Assembly: GCA_001580565.1 (NCBI GenBank)
Contig: LRBF01000250.1
Span: 53,950 to 117,949 of the forward strand
Length of the DNA stretch: 64,000 nt
From: Caballeronia megalochromosomata
GTDB taxonomy: Bacteria > Pseudomonadota > Gammaproteobacteria > Burkholderiales > Burkholderiaceae
Direction: 5' to 3'
Shown here: positions 17,016-24,942 of the stretch, in pieces
How the letters are laid out: each line of letters opens with the position of its first letter
How positions within the stretch are numbered: position 1 is the stretch's first letter
The notes under the pieces: model-generated
Told to the model about the DNA's origin: nothing
Databases searched by the model: none
The model's input: the letters and a program-made list of their open reading frames with translations, nothing else
Translations under genes and position numbers: made by a program

Positions 17016-17241
17016 TAAAGGCTCCAATCGATAACGCTACGCGCATCGTAACCAAAGATGGGATCGCTGACGAGGAGGCGTGCGTCCTGCCGCGCGTGTT
17101 GACGCAGGTTCCGTTCCAGTCCTCCGGCGCCTCGTCAATATATCGACACCGCTTGAGATTGATGCGATCTGACCCGTAAAAGTTTCAGCCGCGTATCGAA
17201 AGTTACAAACCCACATGCCCGAATGCGCGCCCAAAAGACAA

Positions 17242-17271
17242 AAGGGCCGACGCACACTGGCGCCGGCCCTT
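17242..17271 (-). terminator. terminator after gcdH
   Basis: Minus-strand stem of about 12 bp, AAGGGCCGGCGC paired with GCGTCGGCCCTT, around a short loop and followed by TTTTGTCTTTT. It lies 23 bases past the gcdH stop. Confidence 0.85.
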
Positions 17272-17293
17272 CGCGATTGTGAATGAAGCCTGT

Positions 17294-18484
17294 TTAGAAA
17301 AACGCCTGAATGCCCGTTTGCGCACGGCCGAGGATCAACGCGTGAATATCGTGCGTGCCTTCGTACGTATTCACCACTTCGAGATTCACGAGGTGGCGCG
17401 CGACGCCGAATTCATCGGAGATGCCGTTGCCGCCGAGCATGTCGCGCGCGAGCCGGGCGATATCGAGCGCCTTGCCGCACGAATTGCGCTTCATGATCGA
17501 CGTGATCTCGACCGCAGCGGTGCCTTCATCCTTCATGCGCCCGAGACGCAGCACGCCTTGAAGGCCGAGTGTGATTTCGGTCTGCATGTCGGCGAGTTTC
17601 TTCTGGATCAACTGGTTCGCCGCGAGCGGGCGACCGAACTGCTTGCGATCCAGCGTGTATTGCCGCGCGGTGTGCCAGCATGCTTCGGCGGCGCCGAGCG
17701 CGCCCCAAGCGATCCCGTAACGCGCCGAGTTCAGGCAGGTGAACGGGCCTTTCAGGCCGCGTACATCGGGCAGGATGTTTTCTTCGGGAACGAACACTTC
17801 GTCCATCACGATTTCGCCCGTGATCGACGCGCGCAAGCCGACCTTGCCGTGAATCGCCGGCGCCGACAGACCCTTCCAGCCTTTCTCCAGGATGAAGCCG
17901 CGAATCTCGTCGCGGCCGTCTTCTTCCAGCTTCGCCCAGACGACGAACACATCCGCGATCGGCGAGTTCGAGATCCACATCTTCGTGCCGGAAAGCGAAT
18001 AGCCGTTCTGCACCTTCTTCGCGCGCGTCGTCATGCCGGCCGGATCGGAGCCCGCGTTCGGCTCGGTAAGCCCGAAGCAGCCGATCCACTCGCCGCGCGC
18101 GAGCTTCGGCAGATACTTTTCCTTTTGCGCCTCGCTGCCGAAGGTGTTGATTGGCACCATCACGAGCGACGATTGCACCGACATCATCGAGCGATAGCCC
18201 GAATCCACGCGCTCGACCTCGCGCGCGATCAGGCCGTAGCACACGTAGTTGAGGCCCGGACCGCCATATTGCTCGGGGATCGTCGGTCCGAGCAGACCCA
18301 GCTCGCCCATTTCGCGGAAGATCGCCGGATCGGTCTTTTCCTCGCGAAACGCCTGCATCACGCGCGGCTGCAGCTTGTCCTGCGCGTAAGCGCGCGCAGC
18401 TTCGCGCACCATGCGTTCGTCTTCGGTCAGTTGCTGATCCAGCAAGAGCGGATCTTCCCAGTTGAAACGGGCGGCGTCGGCCAT
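17294..18484 (-). CDS. gcdH: Glutaryl-CoA dehydrogenase GcdH
   Basis: A 396-residue acyl-CoA dehydrogenase that oxidises and decarboxylates glutaryl-CoA to crotonyl-CoA, a step in lysine and some tryptophan catabolic routes. It shows the FAD/substrate signatures CFGLTEPNAGSDPAGM and KMWISNSPIADV, and the GcdH-typical C-terminus LARDMLGGNGISDEFGVARH followed by NTYEGTHDIHALILGRA. The catalytic Glu lies in this YEGTHDIH segment. It is transcribed away from an IclR regulator; the shared region contains a promoter-embedded palindrome. Confidence 0.92.
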   Translation of the reverse strand: MADAARFNWEDPLLLDQQLTEDERMVREAARAYAQDKLQPRVMQAFREEKTDPAIFREMGELGLLGPTIPEQYGGPGLNYVCYGLIAREVERVDSGYRSMMSVQSSLVMVPINTFGSEAQKEKYLPKLARGEWIGCFGLTEPNAGSDPAGMTTRAKKVQNGYSLSGTKMWISNSPIADVFVVWAKLEEDGRDEIRGFILEKGWKGLSAPAIHGKVGLRASITGEIVMDEVFVPEENILPDVRGLKGPFTCLNSARYGIAWGALGAAEACWHTARQYTLDRKQFGRPLAANQLIQKKLADMQTEITLGLQGVLRLGRMKDEGTAAVEITSIMKRNSCGKALDIARLARDMLGGNGISDEFGVARHLVNLEVVNTYEGTHDIHALILGRAQTGIQAFF

Positions 18485-18567
18485 GTGCTATCTCCTGATT
18501 TCATCGAAAAGCGCCGGGGCGCGTCGGGTTCCACGCGGTTTCCTCGATCGGCCGGCGCACGGGGCGC

Positions 18568-18596
18568 TTGACATGAGTTCCGCTAAGCGAAACAAT
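18568..18596 (+). promoter_or_regulatory. iclR-type gene promoter with embedded palindromic operator
   Basis: TTGACA at 18568-18573, a 17-base spacer and AACAAT at 18591-18596. Between and overlapping the -10 lies a near-perfect palindrome GTTCCGCTAAGCGAAAC (18577-18593), where only one pair of bases flanking the core breaks symmetry. The position is what is expected of an autoregulatory or divergent-gene operator. It may govern both gcdH and the IclR gene. Confidence 0.6.
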
Positions 18597-18629
18597 GTTT
18601 TGCAAATCCAGTTCCGAGTTTATCACCCG

Positions 18630-19430
18630 ATGCCAGCCGATTCCAACCGAAATTCAGCGTCGATTTCATCGCGCCATCTGTCGTCCGAGGACATCGACGA
18701 GCGCAAGTTCGTCGTCGCGCTGGCGCGCGGGCTCGATCTGCTGCGCGCGTTCCGTCCCGGCGAGACACTCCTGGGCAATCGGGATTTCGTCGAGCGCACG
18801 GGTTTGGCGAAGGCGACGGTCAATCGTCTCGCCTACACGCTGACGACGCTCGGCTATCTGCGCTTCGACGAGCCCGCGGGCAAGTACGCGCTCGACACGG
18901 GCGTGCTGTCGCTCGGCTTCACGTTGCTCGCGGGTGCCGACACGCTGGAACTCGCACGCCCGCACATGCGCGCGCTCGCGCGGGAGATCGGCGCGGCGGT
19001 GTCGCTCGGCTGCCGCGACGGGCTCGACATGATCTATCTGGAAACCATCCGGAGCGAAACGGCGCTGACGCTTGGCCTCGCGCCCGGCTCGCGCCTGTCG
19101 ATGCTCACGAGTTCGATGGGCCGCGCGTATCTCGCCGTGCAGGAACCGGCGGCGCGCGAGGCGCTGTTCGAAGAGCTCGGGAAGAACGAGGGCGAGGCAA
19201 AGGTCGATGACGCCCGCCGCGCGATCGAGGATTTCGCGCGCGACGGCTGCTGCTATTCGTTCCGCGACTGGCACGACGATGTCAATGCCATCGCTGCGCC
19301 GTTTCGGGATCTGCGTAATGGGCGGTGGCTCGTGCTGTCGAGCAGCGGGCCGGCGTCGTCGATGGGTGAGGCGTATTTTCGTGAGACCATTGGGCCGAGG
19401 CTGAAGGCGCTGGCCGCGCGGCTTGCGTAG
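18630..19430 (+). CDS. IclR family transcriptional regulator
   Basis: A 266-residue IclR-type regulator with an N-terminal winged helix (residues ~25-85, with the recognition-helix region TGLAKATVNRLAYTLTTLGYL) and a C-terminal effector domain (~100-266). The ATG at 18630 is preferred: the earlier ATG at 18573 would put the promoter -35 and operator inside the gene. It is divergent from gcdH and is a likely regulator of it, though the effector is unknown. It ends about 50 bases before a long inverted repeat. Confidence 0.85.
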   Translation: MPADSNRNSASISSRHLSSEDIDERKFVVALARGLDLLRAFRPGETLLGNRDFVERTGLAKATVNRLAYTLTTLGYLRFDEPAGKYALDTGVLSLGFTLLAGADTLELARPHMRALAREIGAAVSLGCRDGLDMIYLETIRSETALTLGLAPGSRLSMLTSSMGRAYLAVQEPAAREALFEELGKNEGEAKVDDARRAIEDFARDGCCYSFRDWHDDVNAIAAPFRDLRNGRWLVLSSSGPASSMGEAYFRETIGPRLKALAARLA

Positions 19431-19479
19431 AGTGTGTGTTGGTTTTGTTTTGCTTCGGCTTCTATGGGTGGCCTGTAAT

Positions 19480-20055
19480 CGTGTCGGTTTATTAGCACTG
19501 CCCCTGTGCGGGGCGGCAGTTACTTTCTTTGCTGCTGCAAAGAAAGTAACCAAAGAAACAGCTTGTCCAGCCTAAGCACTTCACACCGGCCGCGGCACAG
19601 GCGATCGACCTAATGGCCCGGCAGTAGCGAGTGCCCTCAAAAAACTCGCCGGGCCTGGATCGCGCACGGTCTGACTCATCGCACCACACCACACACTGGT
19701 TCAGCACGAAATAGCTCCGGCCCGCTACGCGGCCGACGGGTCAATCGGGTCTGCGGGCGCTTCTTCTTCGTCGGTTTCCCCTGCATACCCAACGGCAGCG
19801 CGTAGCGCTGTGCCGGCGCTATTTCGTGCTGAACCAGCGCCCTCAAACAACTAGCTCGTCAGACCGTGCGCGGTCCACGTCCCGCGAGTTTTGCGAGGGA
19901 ACTCGCTACTGCCGGTCCATTCAACCAATCGCCTGTGCCGCGGCCGGCGTGAGGCACTTTGGATGGGAAAAGCTGCTTTCTTTGCCTACTTTCTTTGCAG
20001 CAGCAAAGAAAGTAGGTGCCGCCCCGCACAGGGGCAACGCTAATAAACCGACACG
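19480..20055. repeat. long inverted-repeat element, copy A (~576 bp)
   Basis: Ends are inverted copies: GTGTCGGTTTATTAG at 19481-19495 and CTAATAAACCGACAC at 20040-20054. The arms of roughly 240 bp are near-identical reverse complements, separated by ~90-100 asymmetric bases. Each arm carries, from the outside in, a GCCCC-tgtgc-GGGGC hairpin and a 14-bp hairpin around CTTTCTTTGC/GCAAAGAAAG (19519-19550 and 19985-20016), then a conserved block with CACCGGCCGCGGCACAGGCG. The two 14-bp hairpins differ at their outer pairs in a compensatory manner. The element occupies the gap between the convergent iclR-type and kynA genes. ORFs inside it shift frame between copies, so it is not protein coding. 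Confidence 0.85.
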
Positions 20056-20102
20056 CTAAGGGGATCCAGCGACCGGTTTCTACCCCTCCTGGCCCTAGCG
20101 CA

Positions 20103-20978
20103 TCAAAGCACCGTGCGAACGTGCCACAGCTCCGGAAACAGCACGACATCGAGCATCTTGCGCAGATACGACGCGCCCGCCGTCCCGCCCGTGCCGCCCT
20201 TGAAGCCGATGATCCGCTCCACCGTCGTCACATGTCGAAAGCGCCACTGCCGGAACGCGTCTTCCAGATCGACGAGTTCTTCGGCCATCTCATACAGATC
20301 CCAGTGATGCGACGGATCGCGATATACCACGAGCCACGCCGCCTCGACGGACGGATCGTGTGTCGTCGGCTGCGACCAGTCGCGATTCAGGCGCGTCGGA
20401 TCGATCTCGAAGCCGCGCCGCGCGAGCAGGCGGATCACTTCGTCGTAAAAGGAGGGCGCTTCCAGCGTTTCGCGCACCTGCCCGAGAATCTCCGGACGAT
20501 GCTCATGGGGCTTCAGCATCTGCACATTTTTGTTGCCGAGCATGAACTCGATCTGCCGATACTGATGCGACTGAAACCCCGACGACTGTCCGAGATACGG
20601 ACGCATCGCGGTGTATTCGGTGGGCGTCATCGTCGCGAGGACGTTCCACGCCTGCACCAGTTGCTCGAAGATGCGAGATACGCGCGCGAGCATCTTGAAC
20701 GCGGGCGGCAACTCGTCGCGATGCACGGCCGCCAGCGCCGCGCGCAGTTCATAGAGCGCGAGCTTCATCCACAGCTCGCTCGTCTGATGCTGCACGATGA
20801 ACAGCATCTCGTTGTGATCCGGCGAGAGCGGATGCTGCGCATTGAGAATCGAATCGAGGCCGAGGTAGTCGCCGTAGCTCATCGAATCGGAGAAGTCGAG
20901 CTTGGCGTCGTGCCAGCCTTTTTCCTGCGTCGCGGCTGGTGCGCCGTGTCCGAAAGGGCAGCCTTGTGTATTGCTCAT
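20103..20978 (-). CDS. kynA: Tryptophan 2,3-dioxygenase KynA
   Basis: A 291-residue haem enzyme that opens the indole ring of L-tryptophan to N-formylkynurenine. It contains the family blocks DYLGLDSILNAQHPLS, HNEMLFIVQHQTSELWMKLALYELR, RPYLGQSSGFQSHQYRQIEF and a C-terminal GFKGGTGGTAGASYLRKMLD. The proximal haem His should lie in the FRHVTTVERIIG segment. The start MSNTQGCPF at 20978 lies 11 bases after kynU. It is the last gene of kynB-kynU-kynA. Confidence 0.96.
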   Translation of the reverse strand: MSNTQGCPFGHGAPAATQEKGWHDAKLDFSDSMSYGDYLGLDSILNAQHPLSPDHNEMLFIVQHQTSELWMKLALYELRAALAAVHRDELPPAFKMLARVSRIFEQLVQAWNVLATMTPTEYTAMRPYLGQSSGFQSHQYRQIEFMLGNKNVQMLKPHEHRPEILGQVRETLEAPSFYDEVIRLLARRGFEIDPTRLNRDWSQPTTHDPSVEAAWLVVYRDPSHHWDLYEMAEELVDLEDAFRQWRFRHVTTVERIIGFKGGTGGTAGASYLRKMLDVVLFPELWHVRTVL

Positions 20979-20989
20979 GATCGTCGTCC

Positions 20990-22249
20990 TCAGGTCACCG
21001 ACGCGCGTTCGGCGAACTCGGGCGCGCGCCAGCTTTCGGTCGTGAGCACATCGCGCAGGATTTCGACGGCGTCCCATACATCGACGAAACGCGTGTAGAG
21101 CGGCGTGAAGCCGAAGCGGAGAATGCGCGGCTCGCGATAATCACCGATCACGCCGCGCGCGATCAGCGCTTGCATCACCTCATAGCCGTTCGGATGCTCG
21201 AAGCTCGCCTGCGAGCCGCGTTGCGCGTGCTCGCGCGGCGTCGCGAGCGAGAGCGGGAATTCGCCACAGCGTTCCTCGACCAGCCTGATGAACAGATCGC
21301 TCAGCGCGAGCGATTTGCGGCGCAGCGTCTGCATGTCGGTTTGCAGGAACACGTCGAGCCCGCATTCGACGAGCGACATCGAGACGATCGGCTGCGTGCC
21401 GCAAAGAAAGCGGCCGATGCCATCGTCCGGGCGATACACCGGATCCATCTCGAACGGCTTCCTGTGTCCCCACCAGCCCGAGAGCGGCTGCGAGAACGCG
21501 TTCTGATGGCGTTTGGGCACCCACACGAACGCGGGCGAGCCCGGTCCGCCGTTCAGATATTTGTACGTGCAACCCACCGCATAGTCCGCGCCGACGCCGT
21601 TCAGATCGACCGGCACCGCGCCTGCCGAATGCGCGAGATCCCAGACGGCGAGCGCGCCCGCGCGATGAATCGTTTCCGTGAGCGCGGCCATGTCGTGCAT
21701 GTAGCCGGTGCGATAGTTGACGTGCGTGATCATCGCGATCGCGGTGTGTTCGTCGATCGCGGCGGGCAGTTCCGAAGGATCATCGACGAGACGCAGTTCG
21801 TAACCGCGATCGAGCTGCTCGATCAAACCCTGCGCGATGTACAGATCGGTCGGAAAGTTCGAACGTTCGGAGACGATCACGCGCCGCTTCGGATCGCGCT
21901 CGTTCGCGAGCTTGAGCGCGGCCGAGAGAATCTTGAAGAGATTCGCGGAAATCGTGTCCGTCACGACGACTTCGTCTTCGCCCGCGCCGATCAGCGAGCC
22001 GAGCTTGTTGCCGAGGCGCTTGGGCAGCGCGAACCAGCCGGCCGTGTTCCAGCTCCGGATCAGGCCTTCGCCCCATTCGGCGGCAATCACGTCGGCGGCT
22101 CGCGCGGCGGCGGCTTTGGGCGGCACGCCGAGCGAGTTGCCGTCGAGATAGATCACGCCCTTCGCGTCATCGGCGAGCGCGAACTGGTCGCGCAGGGCGG
22201 CAAGCGGATCGTCGCGGTCGAGCGCCGCAACTTCGTCACGATGTTTCAT
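20990..22249 (-). CDS. kynU: Kynureninase KynU
   Basis: A 419-residue PLP enzyme cleaving kynurenine to anthranilate and alanine. It has YLDGNSLG, the PLP-lysine segment GCTYKYLNGGPGSP and the C-terminal RFGFTPLYTRFVDVWDAV. The start is uncertain: ATG 22249 gives the usual Burkholderia N-terminus MKHRDEVAAL, whereas an upstream ATG at 22276 overlaps the kynB stop (TGATG) and would add nine residues (MIFKYMDFS). No good ribosome site precedes either, which fits coupled translation from kynB. Confidence 0.94.
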   Translation of the reverse strand: MKHRDEVAALDRDDPLAALRDQFALADDAKGVIYLDGNSLGVPPKAAAARAADVIAAEWGEGLIRSWNTAGWFALPKRLGNKLGSLIGAGEDEVVVTDTISANLFKILSAALKLANERDPKRRVIVSERSNFPTDLYIAQGLIEQLDRGYELRLVDDPSELPAAIDEHTAIAMITHVNYRTGYMHDMAALTETIHRAGALAVWDLAHSAGAVPVDLNGVGADYAVGCTYKYLNGGPGSPAFVWVPKRHQNAFSQPLSGWWGHRKPFEMDPVYRPDDGIGRFLCGTQPIVSMSLVECGLDVFLQTDMQTLRRKSLALSDLFIRLVEERCGEFPLSLATPREHAQRGSQASFEHPNGYEVMQALIARGVIGDYREPRILRFGFTPLYTRFVDVWDAVEILRDVLTTESWRAPEFAERASVT

Positions 22250-22275
22250 CGAAAAGTCCATATATTTGAAGATCA

Positions 22276-22902
22276 TCAGGAAAGCGGACGCAGGACGGCG
22301 CGAACCGGGCTCGCATCGAGCGTCGAGAATTTGAGCGGCAAGGCGATCAGTTCGTAATCGCCTGGCGCGACGGCGTCGAGCACGAGGCCTTCGAGGATCG
22401 CCATGCCGTGGGCGCGGATGCGCTTGTGGGCATCCATCGTCTTCGAGTCTTGCGGATCGAGCGAAGGCGTATCGATGCCGATGAGCTTCACGCCTTTTCC
22501 GGCCAGCAAGTCGATGGTTTCCGGCGCGACTGCGGTGAAGGCGCTGTCCCAGGCGTCGAGCGGCGCGTTCGCATACGTGCGAAACAGAACGCGCGGCGGG
22601 ATGTCGTCGAGATGCGCGGCGATGTGCGCGGGTGTCACGAGCGGCGAAGCGCCGATGCAGTGCACGACCCGGCACGCGCCGATGTACGTATCGAGCGCGA
22701 CTTCGCCGATTGGCTTGCCGTGCTCGTCGTAGTGAAGCGGCGCGTCGGCGTGCGCGCCCGTGTGCGGCGACAGCGTGAGTCGCGCGACGTTGACGGGCGA
22801 GCCCGCCTCCATGCGCCACACGCGCTCGATGCCGACCGGTGTGTCGCCCGGCCACACGGGCGTGGCGGTATCGATCGGCGGAGATATATCCAGAAGCGTC
22901 AT
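22276..22902 (-). CDS. kynB: Kynurenine formamidase KynB
   Basis: A 208-residue arylformamidase (cyclase family) that hydrolyses N-formylkynurenine. The metal-binding motif HTGAHAD is at residues 47-53 (His47, His51, Asp53). The N-terminus DISPPIDTATPVWPGDTP and the C-terminal EGLVLDAVAPGDYELIALPL are typical. It is the first gene of kynBUA and is divergent from the Lrp-type kynR. Confidence 0.95.
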   Translation of the reverse strand: MTLLDISPPIDTATPVWPGDTPVGIERVWRMEAGSPVNVARLTLSPHTGAHADAPLHYDEHGKPIGEVALDTYIGACRVVHCIGASPLVTPAHIAAHLDDIPPRVLFRTYANAPLDAWDSAFTAVAPETIDLLAGKGVKLIGIDTPSLDPQDSKTMDAHKRIRAHGMAILEGLVLDAVAPGDYELIALPLKFSTLDASPVRAVLRPLS

Positions 22903-23036
22903 GGCGCGCTCTAGCAGAAATTGTGAAGATGCGTCAAATCATAGTCGCGTTATCTCGAAAGGTGCTTGCAAAATAACCACCCAAAAGTGGCGCGCTTAGA
23001 ACATAATTCGATGAAACGGGCACAGGGGACTCAAAA

Positions 23037-23543
23037 ATGACCGGCTTCACGCTCGATGCAACGGATTGCCGAATTCTGGCGGTACTGCAGGAAGATGGAC
23101 GGATCAGCAACCTGGACCTGGCGGAGCGCATCGCGCTCTCGCCGTCGGCGTGCTTGCGCCGAATGCGCCTGCTGGAAGAGGAAGGGGTGATCGCGAGTTA
23201 TCGCGCGTGCCTCGACCGCGAGCGGCTCGGCATCGAACTGGAGGCGTTCGTCCACGTCTCCATGCGCAACGACCAGGAAAACTGGCACGAGAAGTTCGCC
23301 GCCGCCGTGCGCGAATGGCCGGAAGTGGTCGGCGCGTTCGTCGTCACCGGCGACACGCATTACGTGCTACGGGTGCTCGCGCACAACCTCAAGCATTACT
23401 CCGACTTCATTCTTTCGAAGCTCTACAAGGCGCCCGGCGTGATCGACATCCGCTCGAACATCGTGCTTCAGACGATGAAGGACGACGCGGGCGTGCCGGT
23501 CGCGCTGATCGAGCAGCCGGGGCGCGCGCCGCACACGCCCTGA
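23037..23543 (+). CDS. kynR: Lrp/AsnC family regulator of kynurenine operon, KynR
   Basis: A 168-residue regulator with an N-terminal AsnC-type helix-turn-helix (LDATDCRILAVLQEDGRISN through the recognition helix SPSACLRRMRLLEEEGVI) and a C-terminal RAM sensing domain (~residues 68-145). It is divergently placed 134 bases from kynB, as for the characterised kynurenine-responsive KynR in Pseudomonas and Burkholderia. The assignment as KynR is from this context. The intergenic region holds a CCAC-N6-GTGG inverted repeat that might be a binding half-site. Confidence 0.9.
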   Translation: MTGFTLDATDCRILAVLQEDGRISNLDLAERIALSPSACLRRMRLLEEEGVIASYRACLDRERLGIELEAFVHVSMRNDQENWHEKFAAAVREWPEVVGAFVVTGDTHYVLRVLAHNLKHYSDFILSKLYKAPGVIDIRSNIVLQTMKDDAGVPVALIEQPGRAPHTP

Positions 23544-23546
23544 GCG

Positions 23547-24059
23547 TTATTCCAGCGGCCCCAGCGTATGGAAGCCGCCCGCGTGGAAGACGAGCGGCGA
23601 GACTTGCGTCACGTCTTCGCGCACGCCGCAACGCTCCACTTCGCCGACGAAGATCACGTGATCGCCTTCGTCGTAGCGGCTGCGGTTGTGGCATTCGAAC
23701 CACGCCAGCGCGCCGTCGAGCACGGGCATGCCGGTGTCGCCCGCGGCGTGGGAGACGCCCGCGAAGCGGTCGCCCTTGACGGTCGCGAACCGCCGGCACA
23801 GGTCGAGTTGCGACGCTGCGAGCACGTTCACCACGTAGTGGCTATTGGCACGGAACACCGGCATCGACGCGGATTTCGTCGCGAGGCTCCACAGCACGAG
23901 CGGCGGATTGAGCGATACCGAGTTGAACGAACTCGCGGTGATGCCGACCAGCTGGCCGGATTCGGTGCGCGTGGTGATGACCGTGACGCCGGTCGCAAAC
24001 TGGCCGAGCGCGGCGCGAAACGCGGTCGGATCGAAATTCGGGCTTTTGGCGCGTGTCAT
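23547..24059 (-). CDS. Flavin reductase family protein
   Basis: A 170-residue FMN-binding split-barrel protein of the flavin reductase (HpaC/DszD-like) family. Visible motifs are FATGVTVITTRTESGQLVGITASSFNSVSLNPPLVL and the C-terminal HVIFVGEVERC with final HAGGFHTLG. Such proteins supply reduced flavin to two-component monooxygenases. No monooxygenase lies beside it, so the partner is unknown. It is convergent with kynR with a 3-base gap. Confidence 0.88.
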   Translation of the reverse strand: MTRAKSPNFDPTAFRAALGQFATGVTVITTRTESGQLVGITASSFNSVSLNPPLVLWSLATKSASMPVFRANSHYVVNVLAASQLDLCRRFATVKGDRFAGVSHAAGDTGMPVLDGALAWFECHNRSRYDEGDHVIFVGEVERCGVREDVTQVSPLVFHAGGFHTLGPLE

Positions 24060-24383
24060 TTGGCAGATGAGCAGGCAAATGGGCGGTCGAGTGTGTCGTG
24101 TGCTGCCGAGCCGGCCGCGCGTCGCGCTTCAGTCGGAAGAACCTTTTCAGAAGTCATGTAAAAGCTGGAGATTTGTCTCGATTCTATCGGAATCGGCGGT
24201 CGCCGGCCGCCAAATGACCGTACAACCGCTGCAAGTTTTCTGCCGTCAGGGGCTTTCTGCGCGGCGTGGCCAAACCCAGTAAGCTCGACTCAGCGCGTGC
24301 CGGCGATTGAAGAATCGGCCGGGCGCATCCATATGCATGATCCGCGGCGTTGGCCGCATGCACTTGATGAGGAGTTGCGCCCT
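24060..24383. other. intergenic region between divergent flavin reductase and msrA
   Basis: About 324 bases that must carry two divergent promoters. I see no clear sigma-70 pair, hairpin or repeat. A frame extending msrA upstream to 24297 is open, but the better ribosome site is at 24370-24375. Confidence 0.5.
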
Positions 24384-24935
24384 ATGACCCAAATTAGCCA
24401 ACTTGAAACCGCGACGCTCGGCGGTGGATGTTTCTGGTGCACCGAAGCCGTGTTTCTCGCGGTGCAGGGCGTGGAGTCGGTCGAATCGGGCTACGCGGGC
24501 GGCAAAGTGGTGAATCCGTCGTACGAACAGGTCTGCGACGGCGAAACCGGTCACGCGGAAGTCGTGAAGGTCGTGTTCGATCCGGCGGTCATCGGTTATC
24601 GCGAAATTCTCGAAATCTTCTTCGCGACGCACGATCCGACCCAGCTCAACCGCCAGGGCAACGATGTCGGCACGCAGTATCGCTCGGCGGTGTTCACGCA
24701 TTCGGACGAGCAGCGCAAGATCGCGCTCGAAGTGATCGACGAGTTGCAGCGTGAGGATGTCTACGGCGGCAAGATCGTCACGCAGGTCGTGCCGCTCGCC
24801 GACGACTACTATCCGGCCGAGGCGTATCACCAGAACTATTTTGCGCAGCATCCGAATCAGGGCTATTGCGCGGCGGTCGTCGGGCCGAAGGTTGCGAAGT
24901 TTCGCAAGAAATTCGTGCATCGGCTGAAGGCGTAA
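24384..24935 (+). CDS. msrA: Peptide-methionine (S)-S-oxide reductase MsrA
   Basis: A 183-residue enzyme reducing methionine-S-sulfoxide in proteins. The catalytic motif GGGCFWCTEAVF puts the active Cys at residue 16 with a second Cys at 19. The family blocks GYAGG, EVVKVVFDP and HDPTQLNRQGNDVGTQYRS follow. The ATG at 24384 is chosen over 24297 because GGAG lies nine bases upstream. The C-terminus lacks extra resolving cysteines apart from Cys in GYCAAV. Confidence 0.95.
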   Translation: MTQISQLETATLGGGCFWCTEAVFLAVQGVESVESGYAGGKVVNPSYEQVCDGETGHAEVVKVVFDPAVIGYREILEIFFATHDPTQLNRQGNDVGTQYRSAVFTHSDEQRKIALEVIDELQREDVYGGKIVTQVVPLADDYYPAEAYHQNYFAQHPNQGYCAAVVGPKVAKFRKKFVHRLKA

Positions 24936-24942
24936 CGCGTTT

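Noticed and set aside
19492..20059. Short ORFs (about 70-120 codons) inside the repeat copies
   Set aside because: The frame changes between copies and between the two arms of the palindrome; repeated DNA explains the similarity better than coding does.
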